DNA from: Streptomyces bluensis
GTDB taxonomy: Bacteria > Actinomycetota > Actinomycetes > Streptomycetales > Streptomycetaceae
Length of the DNA: 64,000 nt
Reading direction: 5' to 3'
Assembly: GCF_014650715.1 (NCBI RefSeq)
Contig: NZ_BMVM01000001.1
Location: forward strand, 868,001-932,000
The translations under genes and the position numbers were made by a program. The notes beneath the pieces were generated by a model, which ran no database searches, was not told the DNA's origin, and saw only the letters and a program-made list of their open reading frames with translations. Shown here one piece after another: positions 33,960 through 43,130 of this stretch (within the stretch, counting starts at the first letter, position 1; every line of letters begins with the position of its first letter).

Positions 33960-34538
33960 TCACCGCTTCCTGGGCCGCGCCCGGACGTGCATCCGCTCCC
34001 CCTGCGGCCCGAACAGGCTGAGGAACTCCACCGGCCCCTCCCCCGTCGACCCGAACCAGTGCGGCACCCGGGTGTCGAACTCGGCGGCCTCCCCCGCCGT
34101 GAGCACCACGTCGTGCTCGCCCAGCACGATCCTCAGCTTCCCGGACAGCACGTACAGCCATTCGTAGCCCTCGTGCACCCGAGGGTCCGGTTCGAGCCTG
34201 CGCTGCGGTTCGAGCACCTTGAACGCCTGGAGCCCGCCCGGCTGGCGGGTCAGTGGCCAGTGGGTCCGGCCGTGCATGACGATCGGCTCGGCCCGGATCC
34301 GCGGATCGCCCACGGGCGGGGCGCCGACCAGTTCGTCCAGCGGGACCTGATGGGCGCGGGCGATGGGCAGCAGCAGTTCCAGGCTGGGCTTGCGCAGGCC
34401 CGACTCCAGCCGCGAGAGGGTACTCACCGAGATACCGGTGGCCTCGGACAGGCCGGCGAGCGTCGCACCGCGCTCCTTGCGGACGCGCCGCAGCCGGGGA
34501 CCGACCTCGGCGAGAACCTCGTGCGTGTCGTCACTCAT
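33960..34538 (-). CDS. XRE family regulator with C-terminal cupin domain
   Basis: The 192-residue regulator has an N-terminal XRE helix-turn-helix (about residues 10-65; ATLAGLSEATGISVSTLSRLESG) and a C-terminal cupin (about 115-185; HEGYEWLYVLSGKLRIVLGEHDVVLTAGEAAEF contains its first motif). ATG 34538 gives the standard XRE start. It is divergent, 78 bp, from a thioredoxin-reductase-like gene. An inverted repeat TTGC-N7-GCAA lies 8 bp from its start, so it probably regulates both genes. Confidence 0.9.
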   Translation of the reverse strand: MSDDTHEVLAEVGPRLRRVRKERGATLAGLSEATGISVSTLSRLESGLRKPSLELLLPIARAHQVPLDELVGAPPVGDPRIRAEPIVMHGRTHWPLTRQPGGLQAFKVLEPQRRLEPDPRVHEGYEWLYVLSGKLRIVLGEHDVVLTAGEAAEFDTRVPHWFGSTGEGPVEFLSLFGPQGERMHVRARPRKR

Positions 34539-34545
34539 ACGGACA

Positions 34546-34560
34546 TTGCAGTTTCGGCAA
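34546..34560. promoter_or_regulatory. Inverted repeat TTGC-N7-GCAA in the xre/flavoprotein divergent region
   Basis: TTGC-AGTTTCG-GCAA, nested beside a wider CATTG ... CAATG pair (34544-34575 region), lies between the divergent XRE-cupin and flavoprotein genes. It is the best candidate for the XRE-cupin operator. Confidence 0.4.
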
Positions 34561-34616
34561 AGGCGTTTGTCAATGCGGGGGTACTCGGACGACTGTCGGG
34601 AGCGGAGGTGGTCACC

Positions 34617-35591
34617 ATGACCGAGAAGTACGGGACTGAGAGGTACGGGACCCAGACGTACGGGACCGAGACGTACGAAGTGATCGTCATCGGCGGTGGC
34701 GCGGCCGGACTGTCCGCCGCCCTGGTCCTGGGCCGGGCCCGGCGCCGGACGCTCGTGGTCGACGCGGGCGAGCCGCGCAACGCGCCCGCCGCACACATGC
34801 AGGGCTATCTGTCGCGGGACGGCATGCCGCCGGCGGAGTTCCTCGCGGTCGGACGGGAAGAGGTGGCGTCGTACGGCGTCGAACTGGTCCACGACCAGGC
34901 GGTGGACGTGACCCGCCGTGAGGACTTCGCCGTGGAGCTGGCGAGCGGCCGGACCGTGCGCGCCCGGCGGCTGATCGTCGCCACGGGGCTGGCCGACGAA
35001 CTGCCGCCCGTCCCGGGAGTCGCCGAGCGTTTCGGGCGGGATGTGCTCCACTGCCCGTACTGCCACGGCTGGGAGGTCCGCGACCTGCCCTTCGGGGTGA
35101 TCCTCACCTCACCCATGAGCGTCCACCAGGCGCTGCTGGTCACCCAGTGGTCGAAGGACGTGACCCTGTTCCCGCACACCACGGCCGAGGCGGACCTCTC
35201 GGACGAGGACCTGCGCAGGCTGGCGGCCGCCGGTGTGCACGTCGTGCCCGGCGAGGTCGCGGAGCTCGTCGTCGAGGACGACCGGCTGACCGGCGTACGG
35301 CTCGCCGACGGCACCGTCCACGCGCGGTCGGCCGTCTTCGTCGCGCCCCGCCTCGTCCCGCGGACGGCGCTGCTGGAGCGGCTGGGCGCGGAGATGAAGG
35401 AGACCCCGTTCGGCATGGCCCCGGCGGTCGACGAGACGGGCCGCACCACGGTGCCGGGCGTGTGGGCGGCGGGCAACGCGACGCTCATGACCCAGCAGGT
35501 GGTGCACGCGGCCGGAGACGGCTACAAGGCCGCGGGCACGATCAACAACGAGCTGGTCATGGAGGACATCGAGGCGGCCGTCCGGGTGTAG
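34617..35591 (+). CDS. NAD(P)/FAD-dependent oxidoreductase, thioredoxin-reductase-like
   Basis: The 324-residue flavoprotein has an N-terminal FAD motif VIVIGGGAAGLSAAL (about residues 21-35), a CPYC redox pair in the second domain (HCPYCHGWE) and the C-terminal FAD motif GVWAAGNAT. This single-polypeptide TrxB-like type is common in actinobacteria, where it may oxidise a small thiol or natural-product dithiol. ATG 34617 follows GGAGGTG. The first 18 residues are a tandem Tyr-Gly-Thr repeat not found in most relatives. Confidence 0.88.
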   Translation: MTEKYGTERYGTQTYGTETYEVIVIGGGAAGLSAALVLGRARRRTLVVDAGEPRNAPAAHMQGYLSRDGMPPAEFLAVGREEVASYGVELVHDQAVDVTRREDFAVELASGRTVRARRLIVATGLADELPPVPGVAERFGRDVLHCPYCHGWEVRDLPFGVILTSPMSVHQALLVTQWSKDVTLFPHTTAEADLSDEDLRRLAAAGVHVVPGEVAELVVEDDRLTGVRLADGTVHARSAVFVAPRLVPRTALLERLGAEMKETPFGMAPAVDETGRTTVPGVWAAGNATLMTQQVVHAAGDGYKAAGTINNELVMEDIEAAVRV

Positions 35592-35644
35592 TCCGAGGCG
35601 GCCGTCCGGGTGTCGTCCGGCCGCCCGCGATGCACCATGGCTGC

Positions 35645-37183
35645 ATGCTGTTCGCCCGGCTCGCCCGTGTGTCCCGGGAGATCGCCGCCAGCTCGGCGCG
35701 CTCCCGGAAGACGGCTCTGCTCGCCGAACTGTTCCGGGACGCGGAGGCGGACGACGTGCCGATCGTCATCCCGTATCTGGCGGGCCGCCTGCCTCAGGGG
35801 CGGCTCGGCATCGGCTGGAAGCTCCTCAACCAGCACATCGCGCCCGCCGTCGAACCCTCGCTGACCGTGCGGGAGGTCGACGCTCGGCTGACCCGGATCG
35901 GTTCCGTCACCGGCGCCGGATCGCAGGCCGAACGCAGGCGCCTGGTCGGCGAGTTGCTGGCCGCGGCCACCGACGACGAGCAGCGGTTCCTGTTCGGGCT
36001 CCTCACCGGTGAGGTCCGGCAGGGCGCCCTGGACGCGCTGGCGGTCGAGGGGCTCGCGGCGGCGACGGGGGCGCCCGCGGCCGGCGTACGCCGTGCCGTG
36101 ATGCTCGCCGGTTCGCTGCAGGCGGTGGCCGAGGCGGTGCTCGCGGACGGCTCGCCCGCCCTGGACCGGTTCCGGCTCACCGTGGGCCGTCCGGTGCTGC
36201 CGATGCTGGCGCACACCGCGTCCTCGGTGGCGGAGGGTGTCGGGAAGCTCGGTTCCTGCGCGGTCGAGGAGAAGCTGGACGGCATCCGCGTCCAGGTCCA
36301 CCGCGACGGCGACTCCGTACGGCTCTTCACCCGCACCCTCGACGACATCACCGACCGGCTGCCCGAACTCACCTCGGCCGCCCTGGCGCTGAGGGGCGCG
36401 CGGTTCATCCTCGACGGGGAGGTCATCGCGCTGGACGGGAACGGGCGGCCGCGTTCCTTCCAGGAGACCGCCGGGCGGGTGGGCTCCCGGACGGACGTGG
36501 CGACGGCGGCCCGGGAGATGCCCGTCTCGCCGGTCTTCTTCGACGCGCTCTCCGTCGACGGCCGGGACCTGCTCGACCTGCCGTTCGCCGAGCGGCACGC
36601 GGAGCTGGCCCGGCTGGTGCCCGAGCCGATGCGGGTGCGTCGCGCGCTCGCGCACGGACCCGACGACCTCGGCGCGGCGGAGGAGTTCCTCGCCGAGACG
36701 CTGCGGCGCGGCCACGAGGGTGTCGTCCTCAAGGCCCTCGACGCCCCCTACAGCGCGGGCCGGCGCGGCGCGTCCTGGCTGAAGGTGAAGCCGGTGCACA
36801 CCCTCGACCTGGTGGTCCTGGCCGCCGAGTGGGGCCACGGCCGCCGCACGGGCAAGCTCTCCAACCTGCACCTGGCCGCCCGCGCCCCGGACGGCTCCTT
36901 CGCGATGCTGGGCAAGACGTTCAAGGGCATGACCGACGCGATGCTCACCTGGCAGACCGAACGGCTCAAGGAGCTGGCCGTCGAGGACGACGGCTGGGTC
37001 GTCACCGTGCGCCCCGAGCTCGTCGTGGAGATCGCGTACGACGGTCTGCAACGCTCCACGCGCTACCCGGCCGGTGTCACGCTCCGCTTCGCCCGTGTCG
37101 TGCGCTACCGGGAGGACAAGTCCCCCGCCGAGGCCGACACCGTCGAGACGCTGCTCGCCGCGCACCCGGAGGTGACCCGGTGA
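35645..37183 (+). CDS. ATP-dependent DNA ligase
   Basis: The 512-residue ligase has an N-terminal DNA-binding domain (about residues 1-180), nucleotidyltransferase motif I EEKLDGIRV with the adenylated Lys210, motif III FILDGEVIAL, motif IV GHEGVVLKAL, motif V SWLKVKP and a C-terminal OB fold. It matches the stand-alone actinobacterial LigB-type ligase used in repair. ATG 35645 begins the conserved MLFARLARVSREIA; an in-frame ATG 15 bp upstream is possible. A Nudix gene is translationally coupled to it. Confidence 0.92.
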   Translation: MLFARLARVSREIAASSARSRKTALLAELFRDAEADDVPIVIPYLAGRLPQGRLGIGWKLLNQHIAPAVEPSLTVREVDARLTRIGSVTGAGSQAERRRLVGELLAAATDDEQRFLFGLLTGEVRQGALDALAVEGLAAATGAPAAGVRRAVMLAGSLQAVAEAVLADGSPALDRFRLTVGRPVLPMLAHTASSVAEGVGKLGSCAVEEKLDGIRVQVHRDGDSVRLFTRTLDDITDRLPELTSAALALRGARFILDGEVIALDGNGRPRSFQETAGRVGSRTDVATAAREMPVSPVFFDALSVDGRDLLDLPFAERHAELARLVPEPMRVRRALAHGPDDLGAAEEFLAETLRRGHEGVVLKALDAPYSAGRRGASWLKVKPVHTLDLVVLAAEWGHGRRTGKLSNLHLAARAPDGSFAMLGKTFKGMTDAMLTWQTERLKELAVEDDGWVVTVRPELVVEIAYDGLQRSTRYPAGVTLRFARVVRYREDKSPAEADTVETLLAAHPEVTR

Positions 37184-37656
37184 CGACGGCACGGCGAAGC
37201 GCGGGCCTGCTGCTGTACCGGCGCGCGGCGGGCGGTCTGGAAGTGCTGCTCGGCCATATGGGCGGCCCGTTCTTCGCCCGGCGGGACGCCGGGGCGTGGA
37301 CGGTGCCGAAGGGCGAGTACGAGCCCGACGAGCCGGCCCGGGACGCGGCCCGCCGCGAGTTCCAGGAGGAGCTGGGCGTTCCGCCGCCGGTCGGGGAGGC
37401 CGTGCCGCTGGGCGAGGTGCGGCAGACGGGCGGCAAGGTCGTCACCGCCTGGGCGGTCGAGGCCGACCTCGATCCGGCGACCGTGGTGCCGGGGACGTTC
37501 CGCATGGAGTGGCCGCCGAGGTCGGGACGGGTCCAGGAGTTCCCCGAACTGGACCGTGTGGAGTGGCTGGCCCTCGACCTGGCGCGCGAGGTGATCGTCA
37601 GGGCGCAGGCGGTGTTTCTGGACCGGCTGGCGGAGCACTCGGACGGCCCGGGCTGA
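37180..37656 (+). CDS. Nudix hydrolase
   Basis: The 158-residue Nudix protein contains a full Nudix box, G-x5-E-x7-REFQEELGV, starting at GEYEPDE near residue 45. It should hydrolyse a nucleoside diphosphate linked to another moiety. Its GTG overlaps the ligase stop by 4 nt (GTGA), so it is made together with the ligase. A role in clearing damaged or adenylated nucleotides during repair is inferred from this coupling only. Confidence 0.9.
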   Translation: MTTARRSAGLLLYRRAAGGLEVLLGHMGGPFFARRDAGAWTVPKGEYEPDEPARDAARREFQEELGVPPPVGEAVPLGEVRQTGGKVVTAWAVEADLDPATVVPGTFRMEWPPRSGRVQEFPELDRVEWLALDLAREVIVRAQAVFLDRLAEHSDGPG

Positions 37657-37738
37657 CCCCGCGTCGCATGGGCCACCGCGCCCCGTTGCCGCGCGGGAAG
37701 GCCACGACACAGCCCGTCCGTCCTTGAGGAGGCCGGCC

Positions 37739-39124
37739 ATGCCCATCGCGACGGTGAACCCGGCGAACGGTGAAACCATCAAGACCTACGACGCGCTGAG
37801 CGAGGAGGAGACCGAGCGCAGGCTCGCCACCGCCGAGAGCACGTTCCGCACCTATCGGACCAGCTCCTTCGACGAGCGCGCCCGCCTGCTGCGCCGGGCC
37901 GCCGATCTCCTCGACGAGGACACGGATGCCGTGGCCCGTGTGATGACGACCGAGATGGGCAAACCGGTCGGGCAGGCCCGCGCCGAGGCCGCCAAGTGCG
38001 CGAAGGCGATGCGCTGGTACGCCGACCACGCGGCGGAGCTGCTCGCCGACGAGGAGCCCGACGAGTCGGATGTGAAGGACTCCGGCGCCTCGCGCGTCCT
38101 GGTGCGCTACCGGCCGCTGGGCCCGGTGCTCGCGGTGATGCCGTGGAACTTCCCGCTGTGGCAGGTGATCCGGTTCGCCGCGCCCGCGTTGATGGCGGGC
38201 AACGTGGGCCTGCTCAAGCACGCCTCGAACGTGCCGCAGACCGCCCTGTACCTGGAGGACCTGTTCCACCGCGCGGGCTTCCCCGAGGGCTGCTTCCAGA
38301 CGCTGCTCATCGGCTCCGGCGCCGTGGAGGGCGTCCTGCGCGACCCTCGGGTCAGGGCCGCCACGCTCACCGGCAGCGAGCCGGCGGGCCGCTCCGTGGC
38401 CTCGGTCGCCGGGGACGAGGTGAAGAAGACGGTCCTGGAGCTGGGCGGCAGCGACCCGTACATCGTGATGCCGTCGGCGGACATCGACCGGGCCGCGAAG
38501 ACCGCGGTGACGGCGCGTGTCCAGAACACCGGGCAGTCGTGCATCGCCGCCAAGCGGTTCATCGTGCACACGGACGTGTTCGACGCCTTCGCCGAACGCT
38601 TCACCGAGGGCATGAAGGCACTGAAGGTGGGCGACCCGATGAAGGAGGAGACCGACGTCGGGCCGCTCTCCAGCAAGCAGGGCCGCCGTGACCTGGAGGA
38701 GCTGGTCGTCGACGCGGTGGAGGGCGGCGCCACGGTCCTGTGCGGCGGGGTGCGCGCCGAGGGACCCGGCTGGTACTACCCGCCCACGGTCCTCACCGGC
38801 GTGACCCGCGAGATGCGCGTCCACCGCGAGGAAGCCTTCGGACCGGTCGCCACCCTGTACCGGGTCGCCGACCTGGACGAGGCGGTCGCGGTCGCGAACG
38901 ACTCGCCCTTCGGACTGAGCTCGAACGTGTGGACGCGTGACGCCACCGAGGTCGACCGGTTCGTCCGCGACCTGGAGGCAGGCGGGGTGTACGTCAACGG
39001 GATGACGGCGTCCCACCCCGCGTTCCCGTTCGGCGGAGCCAAGCGATCCGGATACGGGCGGGAGCTGTCGGGACACGGGATACGCGAGTTCTGCAACATC
39101 ACCACCGTGTGGCACGGGGCGTGA
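37739..39124 (+). CDS. Aldehyde dehydrogenase, succinate-semialdehyde dehydrogenase type
   Basis: The 461-residue NAD(P)-dependent aldehyde dehydrogenase has the WNFPLWQVIRF substrate/cofactor segment, the catalytic Glu in ELGGSDP, Cys268 in NTGQSCIAAKR and the late EAFGPVA motif. Length and sequence fit the NADP-type succinate-semialdehyde dehydrogenase group. AGGAGG stands upstream of ATG 37739. It is transcribed alone. It could serve GABA catabolism or oxidise 2,5-dioxopentanoate from the glucarate route 10 kb upstream, but that link is speculative. Confidence 0.9.
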   Translation: MPIATVNPANGETIKTYDALSEEETERRLATAESTFRTYRTSSFDERARLLRRAADLLDEDTDAVARVMTTEMGKPVGQARAEAAKCAKAMRWYADHAAELLADEEPDESDVKDSGASRVLVRYRPLGPVLAVMPWNFPLWQVIRFAAPALMAGNVGLLKHASNVPQTALYLEDLFHRAGFPEGCFQTLLIGSGAVEGVLRDPRVRAATLTGSEPAGRSVASVAGDEVKKTVLELGGSDPYIVMPSADIDRAAKTAVTARVQNTGQSCIAAKRFIVHTDVFDAFAERFTEGMKALKVGDPMKEETDVGPLSSKQGRRDLEELVVDAVEGGATVLCGGVRAEGPGWYYPPTVLTGVTREMRVHREEAFGPVATLYRVADLDEAVAVANDSPFGLSSNVWTRDATEVDRFVRDLEAGGVYVNGMTASHPAFPFGGAKRSGYGRELSGHGIREFCNITTVWHGA

Positions 39125-39149
39125 GCGTTCCGCAGCTACGATCCCTTCT

Positions 39150-39386
39150 GTGAACCGCGAAGTGACTCTGCCTCTGATCGTCGACAACCGCGGCACGTTG
39201 CAGGTGGCGGCCGCCGACGTCAGCAAGCTGCTGCGCACGGTGGGCGGCCGGTGGCTGCACCTGGTGGAGGCGGGTGAGGACGGGCTCGACGAGGAAACGG
39301 TGGCGACCCTCACGATCGAGCTCGCCAAGCTGGCCGACCGCATCGACGTGGCCTGCATCGCCCACAGCAGCGGCCCGGCCGGCTAG
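39150..39386 (+). CDS. Small conserved protein of unknown function (probably DUF6213)
   Basis: The 78-residue soluble acidic protein has predicted alpha/beta character: an N-terminal strand LPLIVDNRGTL, the central VSKLLRTVGGRWLHLVEAGE and a helix ETVATLTIELAKLADRID. GTG 39150 lies 25 bp after the aldehyde dehydrogenase stop. It resembles a short protein family conserved in Streptomyces. No function can be proposed. Confidence 0.72.
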   Translation: MNREVTLPLIVDNRGTLQVAAADVSKLLRTVGGRWLHLVEAGEDGLDEETVATLTIELAKLADRIDVACIAHSSGPAG

Positions 39387-39405
39387 GGCACTGTTCTGAC
39401 CTCGC

Positions 39406-40077
39406 TCAGCGCTGTTCCAGCTCCCACAGCGTGTGCCAGAACATCGTCTCGTAGCTCTGGAGCAGACGGCCGTAGCGGTGTACCAGATGCTCGTCGATGC
39501 GTCCCTCGTCCAGTCCCGCCTGCACCGCCTCCCGCGCCCGCTGGTCCAGCTCCGGTGCGGGCTCGGCGAAGAAGTCGAAGAAACCGCAGGCCTCGTCGCT
39601 GAAGCCGTAGTGCCGTCGCAGGGCGTCCGCGATCGTCGCGCAGTAGCCGCCCCACGCCGAGAAGTTGGCGCTCAGCGCGAGCACGACATCGGCCGGTTCG
39701 CCGTCCAGCGCCAGCCAGGCCACGTACGAGGGATAGGCCTGGCAGCCCGGCAGCGGCTCGTACTCCACGGCCCGCGCCTCCTCCACGCCGCACGCCCCGG
39801 CGAACGCCCCCAGCCGCTGAGCGGCCAGTTCCTCGCCCTCGGCGAGCAGCTCGAAGAAGGGCACGCTCGCGGGCTCCTCGGCGGCCGACCGTTCGGCCAG
39901 ATGACGGAACGAGCGCCGGTCCGCGGCGATCACATGGCGTTGTTCGAGGGCCAGCGCGGCGAGTGTGTCGCGTCCTGCCGCGCCGCGGGCGATCAGCGGC
40001 AGCAGCCGGTTGGTGCCCGGATCCGGGGCGAGCCTTCCGGTGGTGGTGTCCAGAAGTTCCCTGGCCGTCAGCGTCAT
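39406..40077 (-). CDS. TenA/PqqC-like helical protein
   Basis: The 223-residue all-helical protein is related to the TenA (thiaminase II) / PqqC fold. Visible elements are LEQRHVIAADRRSFRHLAER, a central Tyr-Pro-Ser-Tyr segment and a C-terminal FWHTLWELEQR. Classical TenA has a catalytic Cys; Cys residues here (ACGVEE, GYCATI, EACGFF) do not clearly match it, so thiamin salvage is uncertain. GGGAG precedes ATG 40077. Confidence 0.7.
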   Translation of the reverse strand: MTLTARELLDTTTGRLAPDPGTNRLLPLIARGAAGRDTLAALALEQRHVIAADRRSFRHLAERSAAEEPASVPFFELLAEGEELAAQRLGAFAGACGVEEARAVEYEPLPGCQAYPSYVAWLALDGEPADVVLALSANFSAWGGYCATIADALRRHYGFSDEACGFFDFFAEPAPELDQRAREAVQAGLDEGRIDEHLVHRYGRLLQSYETMFWHTLWELEQR

Positions 40078-40255
40078 CGCGCACTCCCTCGTGGCTGCCG
40101 CGGGTCCGTCTCACCGCTCTTCGACCCTGACACGGTTGCCCGGTGGGGAGTAGTCGGGCGAGAGATCCTCACGCAGTCGGGTGATCGTGGACGGTGATCA
40201 TGGTGCGCCCCTCCGCCGGCCGCGGGGCCGGCGGAGGGCGGGCACCCCGGCGGCA

Positions 40256-41482
40256 CTACCGGATCGGCATTCCCGACAACGTACGCGCGATCACCAACCG
40301 CTGAATCTCACTCGTGCCCTCGAAGATGGTGTAGATCGCCGCGTCCCGGTGCATCCGCTCCACCGGGTACTCGCGCGTGTACCCGTTCCCGCCCAGGATC
40401 TGGATCGCCTGCGCGGTCACCTTCTTCGCCGTCTCGCTGGCGAACAGCTTGGACATCGAGCCCTCGGCCGCGGTGAACGGCTTCCCGTTGACCGCCATCC
40501 AGGAGGCCCGCCACACCAGCAGCCGGGCCGCGTCGACGGACGTCCGCATGTCCGCGAGCTGGAACGCGACGCCCTGGTTGTCGATGATCGGCCGCCCGAA
40601 CTGCTCACGGGTCCTGGCGTAGTCGAGGGCGACCTCGTACGCGGCACGGGCCGTACCCACGGCCATGGCGCCGACCGCGGGGCGCGACGCCTCGAACGTG
40701 GCCATCGCCGCGTTCTTCACGCGCTCGCCCCCGGCCCTCGCCTTCTCGCGGGCGCGGGCGAGCCGCTCGTCGAGCCTCTCCTTGCCGCCGAGGAGGCAGG
40801 AGCCGGGAACGCGGACGTCCTCCAGGACCACCTCGGCGGTGTGCGAGGCGCGGATGCCGTGCTTCTTGAACTTCTGCCCCTGGGACAGGCCCGGCGTGTT
40901 CGGCGGCACGATGAAGGAGGCGTGCCCCTTGGAGCCGAGCTCCGGGTCGACGACGGCGACAACGACGTGGACGTTGGCTATGCCGCCGTTGGTCGCCCAG
41001 GTCTTTGTGCCGTTGATCACCCACTCGTCCTTGGCCTCGTCGTACACGGCACGCGTGCGCATGGAGGCGACGTCGGAGCCGGCGTCGGGCTCGGAGGAAC
41101 AGAAAGCGGCGACCTTGACGTCGCTCGCGTCGCCGTACATCTGGGGGATCCAGGTGCCGATCTGCTCCTCGGTGCCGTTGGCGAGGACGCCGACGGCGGC
41201 GAGGCCGGTGCCGACGATGGACAGGGCGATGCCCGCGTCACCCCAGAACAGTTCCTCCATGGCCATGGGGATGCCGAGGCCGGTGGGGTCGAAGTACTGC
41301 TGGGCGTAGAAGTCCAGGGAGTAGATGCCGACCTTGGCGGCCTCCTGGATGACCGGCCAGGGAGTCTCCTCGCGCTCGTCCCATTCGGCGGCCGCGGGGC
41401 GGATCACATCGGCGGCGAACCCGTGGAGCCAGTCGCGGACCTCCTTCTGTTCCTCATTGAGGTCCATCGTGAACTCGGGCAT
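40256..41482 (-). CDS. Acyl-CoA dehydrogenase
   Basis: The 408-residue acyl-CoA dehydrogenase has all the usual landmarks: [18 protein letters not shown], the [14 protein letters not shown] loop, [21 protein letters not shown], the [17 protein letters not shown] segment and the terminal [25 protein letters not shown] precedes ATG 41482. It is divergent from a TetR regulator, with TTACC-type palindromes in between, and is probably repressed by it until an acyl-CoA accumulates. Confidence 0.92.
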   Translation of the reverse strand: MPEFTMDLNEEQKEVRDWLHGFAADVIRPAAAEWDEREETPWPVIQEAAKVGIYSLDFYAQQYFDPTGLGIPMAMEELFWGDAGIALSIVGTGLAAVGVLANGTEEQIGTWIPQMYGDASDVKVAAFCSSEPDAGSDVASMRTRAVYDEAKDEWVINGTKTWATNGGIANVHVVVAVVDPELGSKGHASFIVPPNTPGLSQGQKFKKHGIRASHTAEVVLEDVRVPGSCLLGGKERLDERLARAREKARAGGERVKNAAMATFEASRPAVGAMAVGTARAAYEVALDYARTREQFGRPIIDNQGVAFQLADMRTSVDAARLLVWRASWMAVNGKPFTAAEGSMSKLFASETAKKVTAQAIQILGGNGYTREYPVERMHRDAAIYTIFEGTSEIQRLVIARTLSGMPIR

Positions 41483-41507
41483 GACCCCTCCAGCACTGCA
41501 CTAAGGT

Positions 41508-41522
41508 GTTACCTATGGTAAC
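41508..41522. promoter_or_regulatory. TetR-type operator, perfect palindrome
   Basis: GTTACC-TAT-GGTAAC is an exact inverted repeat 26 bp upstream of the acyl-CoA dehydrogenase start. TTACC/GGTAA half-sites are typical for actinobacterial TetR repressors of acyl-CoA metabolism, and the divergent TetR gene is the obvious candidate. Confidence 0.65.
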
Positions 41523-41530
41523 GGCAGTTT

Positions 41531-41546
41531 GTTACCGACTGGTAGG
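41531..41546. promoter_or_regulatory. Second, imperfect TetR-type operator
   Basis: GTTACC-GACT-GGTAGG is a second copy of the motif, with one altered base. On the minus strand it lies between a -35-like TTGACT (41550-41555) and a -10-like CAAACT (41526-41531) spaced 18 nt apart, so bound repressor would block the dehydrogenase promoter. Confidence 0.5.
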
Positions 41547-41659
41547 AAAAGTCAACTCCCGCGACGGGCTCGACAGCCCATTCGATCTTCGATCGGCACG
41601 CGCCCATGAGTGTTAGTTTGCGCAAGCGTCACCGAATCGGAACGGGTGGGGAGAAGCAC

Positions 41660-42298
41660 ATGGACACCACACAGCGGACGGATCAGGCACGGTCCGCCGA
41701 CCGCCGGCGCGAGCTCCTTGAGGCCGCCGACAGAGTGGTGCTCCGCGACGGCCCCGGGGCCTCGATGAACGCCATCGCCGCCGAGGCGGGCATCACCAAG
41801 CCGATCCTGTACCGGCACTTCGGCGACAAGGGAGGGCTCTACGCCGCCCTCGCCAAGCGCCACACCGACGCACTCCTCGATTCGCTGCGGGCGGCACTGG
41901 ACGCCCCGGCGGAGCGCCGTGAACGGGTCGAGCAGACACTCGACGCCTACCTGACCGCGATCGAGGCACGTCCGCAGGTGTACCGCTTTCTGATGCATCC
42001 GTCGGAGGGCGGTCAGCAGAGCGAGGGCTTCGACGTGGGCAAGCACTCCGCTCCTCTGCTGCGCCGCATGGGTGAGGAACTCGCCCAGGTCATCGGGGAC
42101 CGACTCGACCTCGGCCCGGCAGGCGAGCAGCTCGCGCGGGTGTGGGGCCACGGCATCGTCGGCATGATGCACGCGGCCGGCGACTGGTGGCTGGGCGAAC
42201 GCCCCTGCACACGGGCCGAGTTGGTACGCAGCCTGGCGGACCTGCTCTGGGGCCGCCTGGCGGCGGCGGGGGACAAGGTCGGCGGGCCCGGGTTCTGA
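41660..42298 (+). CDS. TetR family transcriptional regulator
   Basis: The 212-residue repressor has an N-terminal TetR HTH (about residues 14-60; MNAIAAEAGITKPILYRHFGDKGGLY covers its recognition helix). A C-terminal helical ligand domain follows, with DAYLTAIEARPQVYRFLMHP and a final WGRLAAAG helix. ATG 41660 has GGGGAGAA upstream; an in-frame ATG at 41606 is less likely. Divergent from an acyl-CoA dehydrogenase, it probably senses an acyl-CoA. Confidence 0.9.
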   Translation: MDTTQRTDQARSADRRRELLEAADRVVLRDGPGASMNAIAAEAGITKPILYRHFGDKGGLYAALAKRHTDALLDSLRAALDAPAERRERVEQTLDAYLTAIEARPQVYRFLMHPSEGGQQSEGFDVGKHSAPLLRRMGEELAQVIGDRLDLGPAGEQLARVWGHGIVGMMHAAGDWWLGERPCTRAELVRSLADLLWGRLAAAGDKVGGPGF

Positions 42299-42443
42299 TC
42301 TCCGGCCCCCTCCGCGGGGAACCGCGCGTTCGCCACGGAAGCGGAGAACCGCGCGGTCTTCCGGGAGCGCGGTGCCGTGATCGGTGTGCGGCTGTCGCGG
42401 CGTGGGCGCGATCGGCCGCAACGGCCCCGCACCCGCCGAAGCG

Positions 42444-42983
42444 TCACCGCCCCCACGGTGCCCGCGCGGCCTGCCGCCCCGCCCTCCACCTCCGCCACCC
42501 CGTGAGCCGGTCCACATACACCCGGCCCTCCAAGTGATCGCACTCATGCTGCAGGCACCGTGCGAAGAAGCCGGTGCCCCGCACCCGCACCGGATCACCG
42601 TCCACGGTGAAACCCTCGACCACGGCCTCGTCGTACCGCTCGGTCCCCGCCTCAAGACCCGGCAGCGACAGACACCCCTCGGGCCCGCGCAGCACCACCC
42701 CGCCCGCCTCGACGAGCCGCGGATTGACCACGTGCCCGACATGCCGCGCCTCCTCGTCGTCCGGGCAGTCGTAGACGAACACCCGCGAGCGCTCGCCCAC
42801 CTGATTCGCCGCCAGGCCCACACCCCGCGCCGCGTACATCGTGGCGAACATGTCCTCCACAAGACTTGCCAGTTCGGGTCCGAAATCCGTGACTTCTTCA
42901 CACGGTGCGTGCAGAACGGGGTCCCCGAACAGGGTCATGGGCCGCACACGCCCTCGGGCGCCGGGGATAGAGCCGTTTCGCAT
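42444..42983 (-). CDS. def: Peptide deformylase
   Basis: The 179-residue metalloenzyme removes formyl from initiator Met. All three deformylase motifs are present: GVGLAANQVG (G-x-G-x-A-A-x-Q), EGCLSLPG and QHECDHLEG with the H-E-x-x-H metal site. ATG 42983 begins the conserved actinobacterial N-terminus RNGSIPGA. The gene is convergent with the TetR gene and divergent from murT. Confidence 0.94.
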   Translation of the reverse strand: MRNGSIPGARGRVRPMTLFGDPVLHAPCEEVTDFGPELASLVEDMFATMYAARGVGLAANQVGERSRVFVYDCPDDEEARHVGHVVNPRLVEAGGVVLRGPEGCLSLPGLEAGTERYDEAVVEGFTVDGDPVRVRGTGFFARCLQHECDHLEGRVYVDRLTGWRRWRAGRQAARAPWGR

Positions 42984-43130
42984 GGCCGCAAGGGTACGGT
43001 CCTGCCTGTCACGCGGGTGCCGGGGTGGTGCCACGATTCGGGCGTGTGAGTGGATCTCGATAGGCTGAGGTCCACACCATGGTGCCGAGAGGCTCAGGCG
43101 AGGCGTGCTCGCAAGGAGGATCGAGAACTG

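Noticed and set aside
42299..42443. Direct repeats GAACCGCGCG between tetR and def considered as an operator
   Set aside because: The gap is between two convergent stops, so a regulatory site has no promoter to act on.
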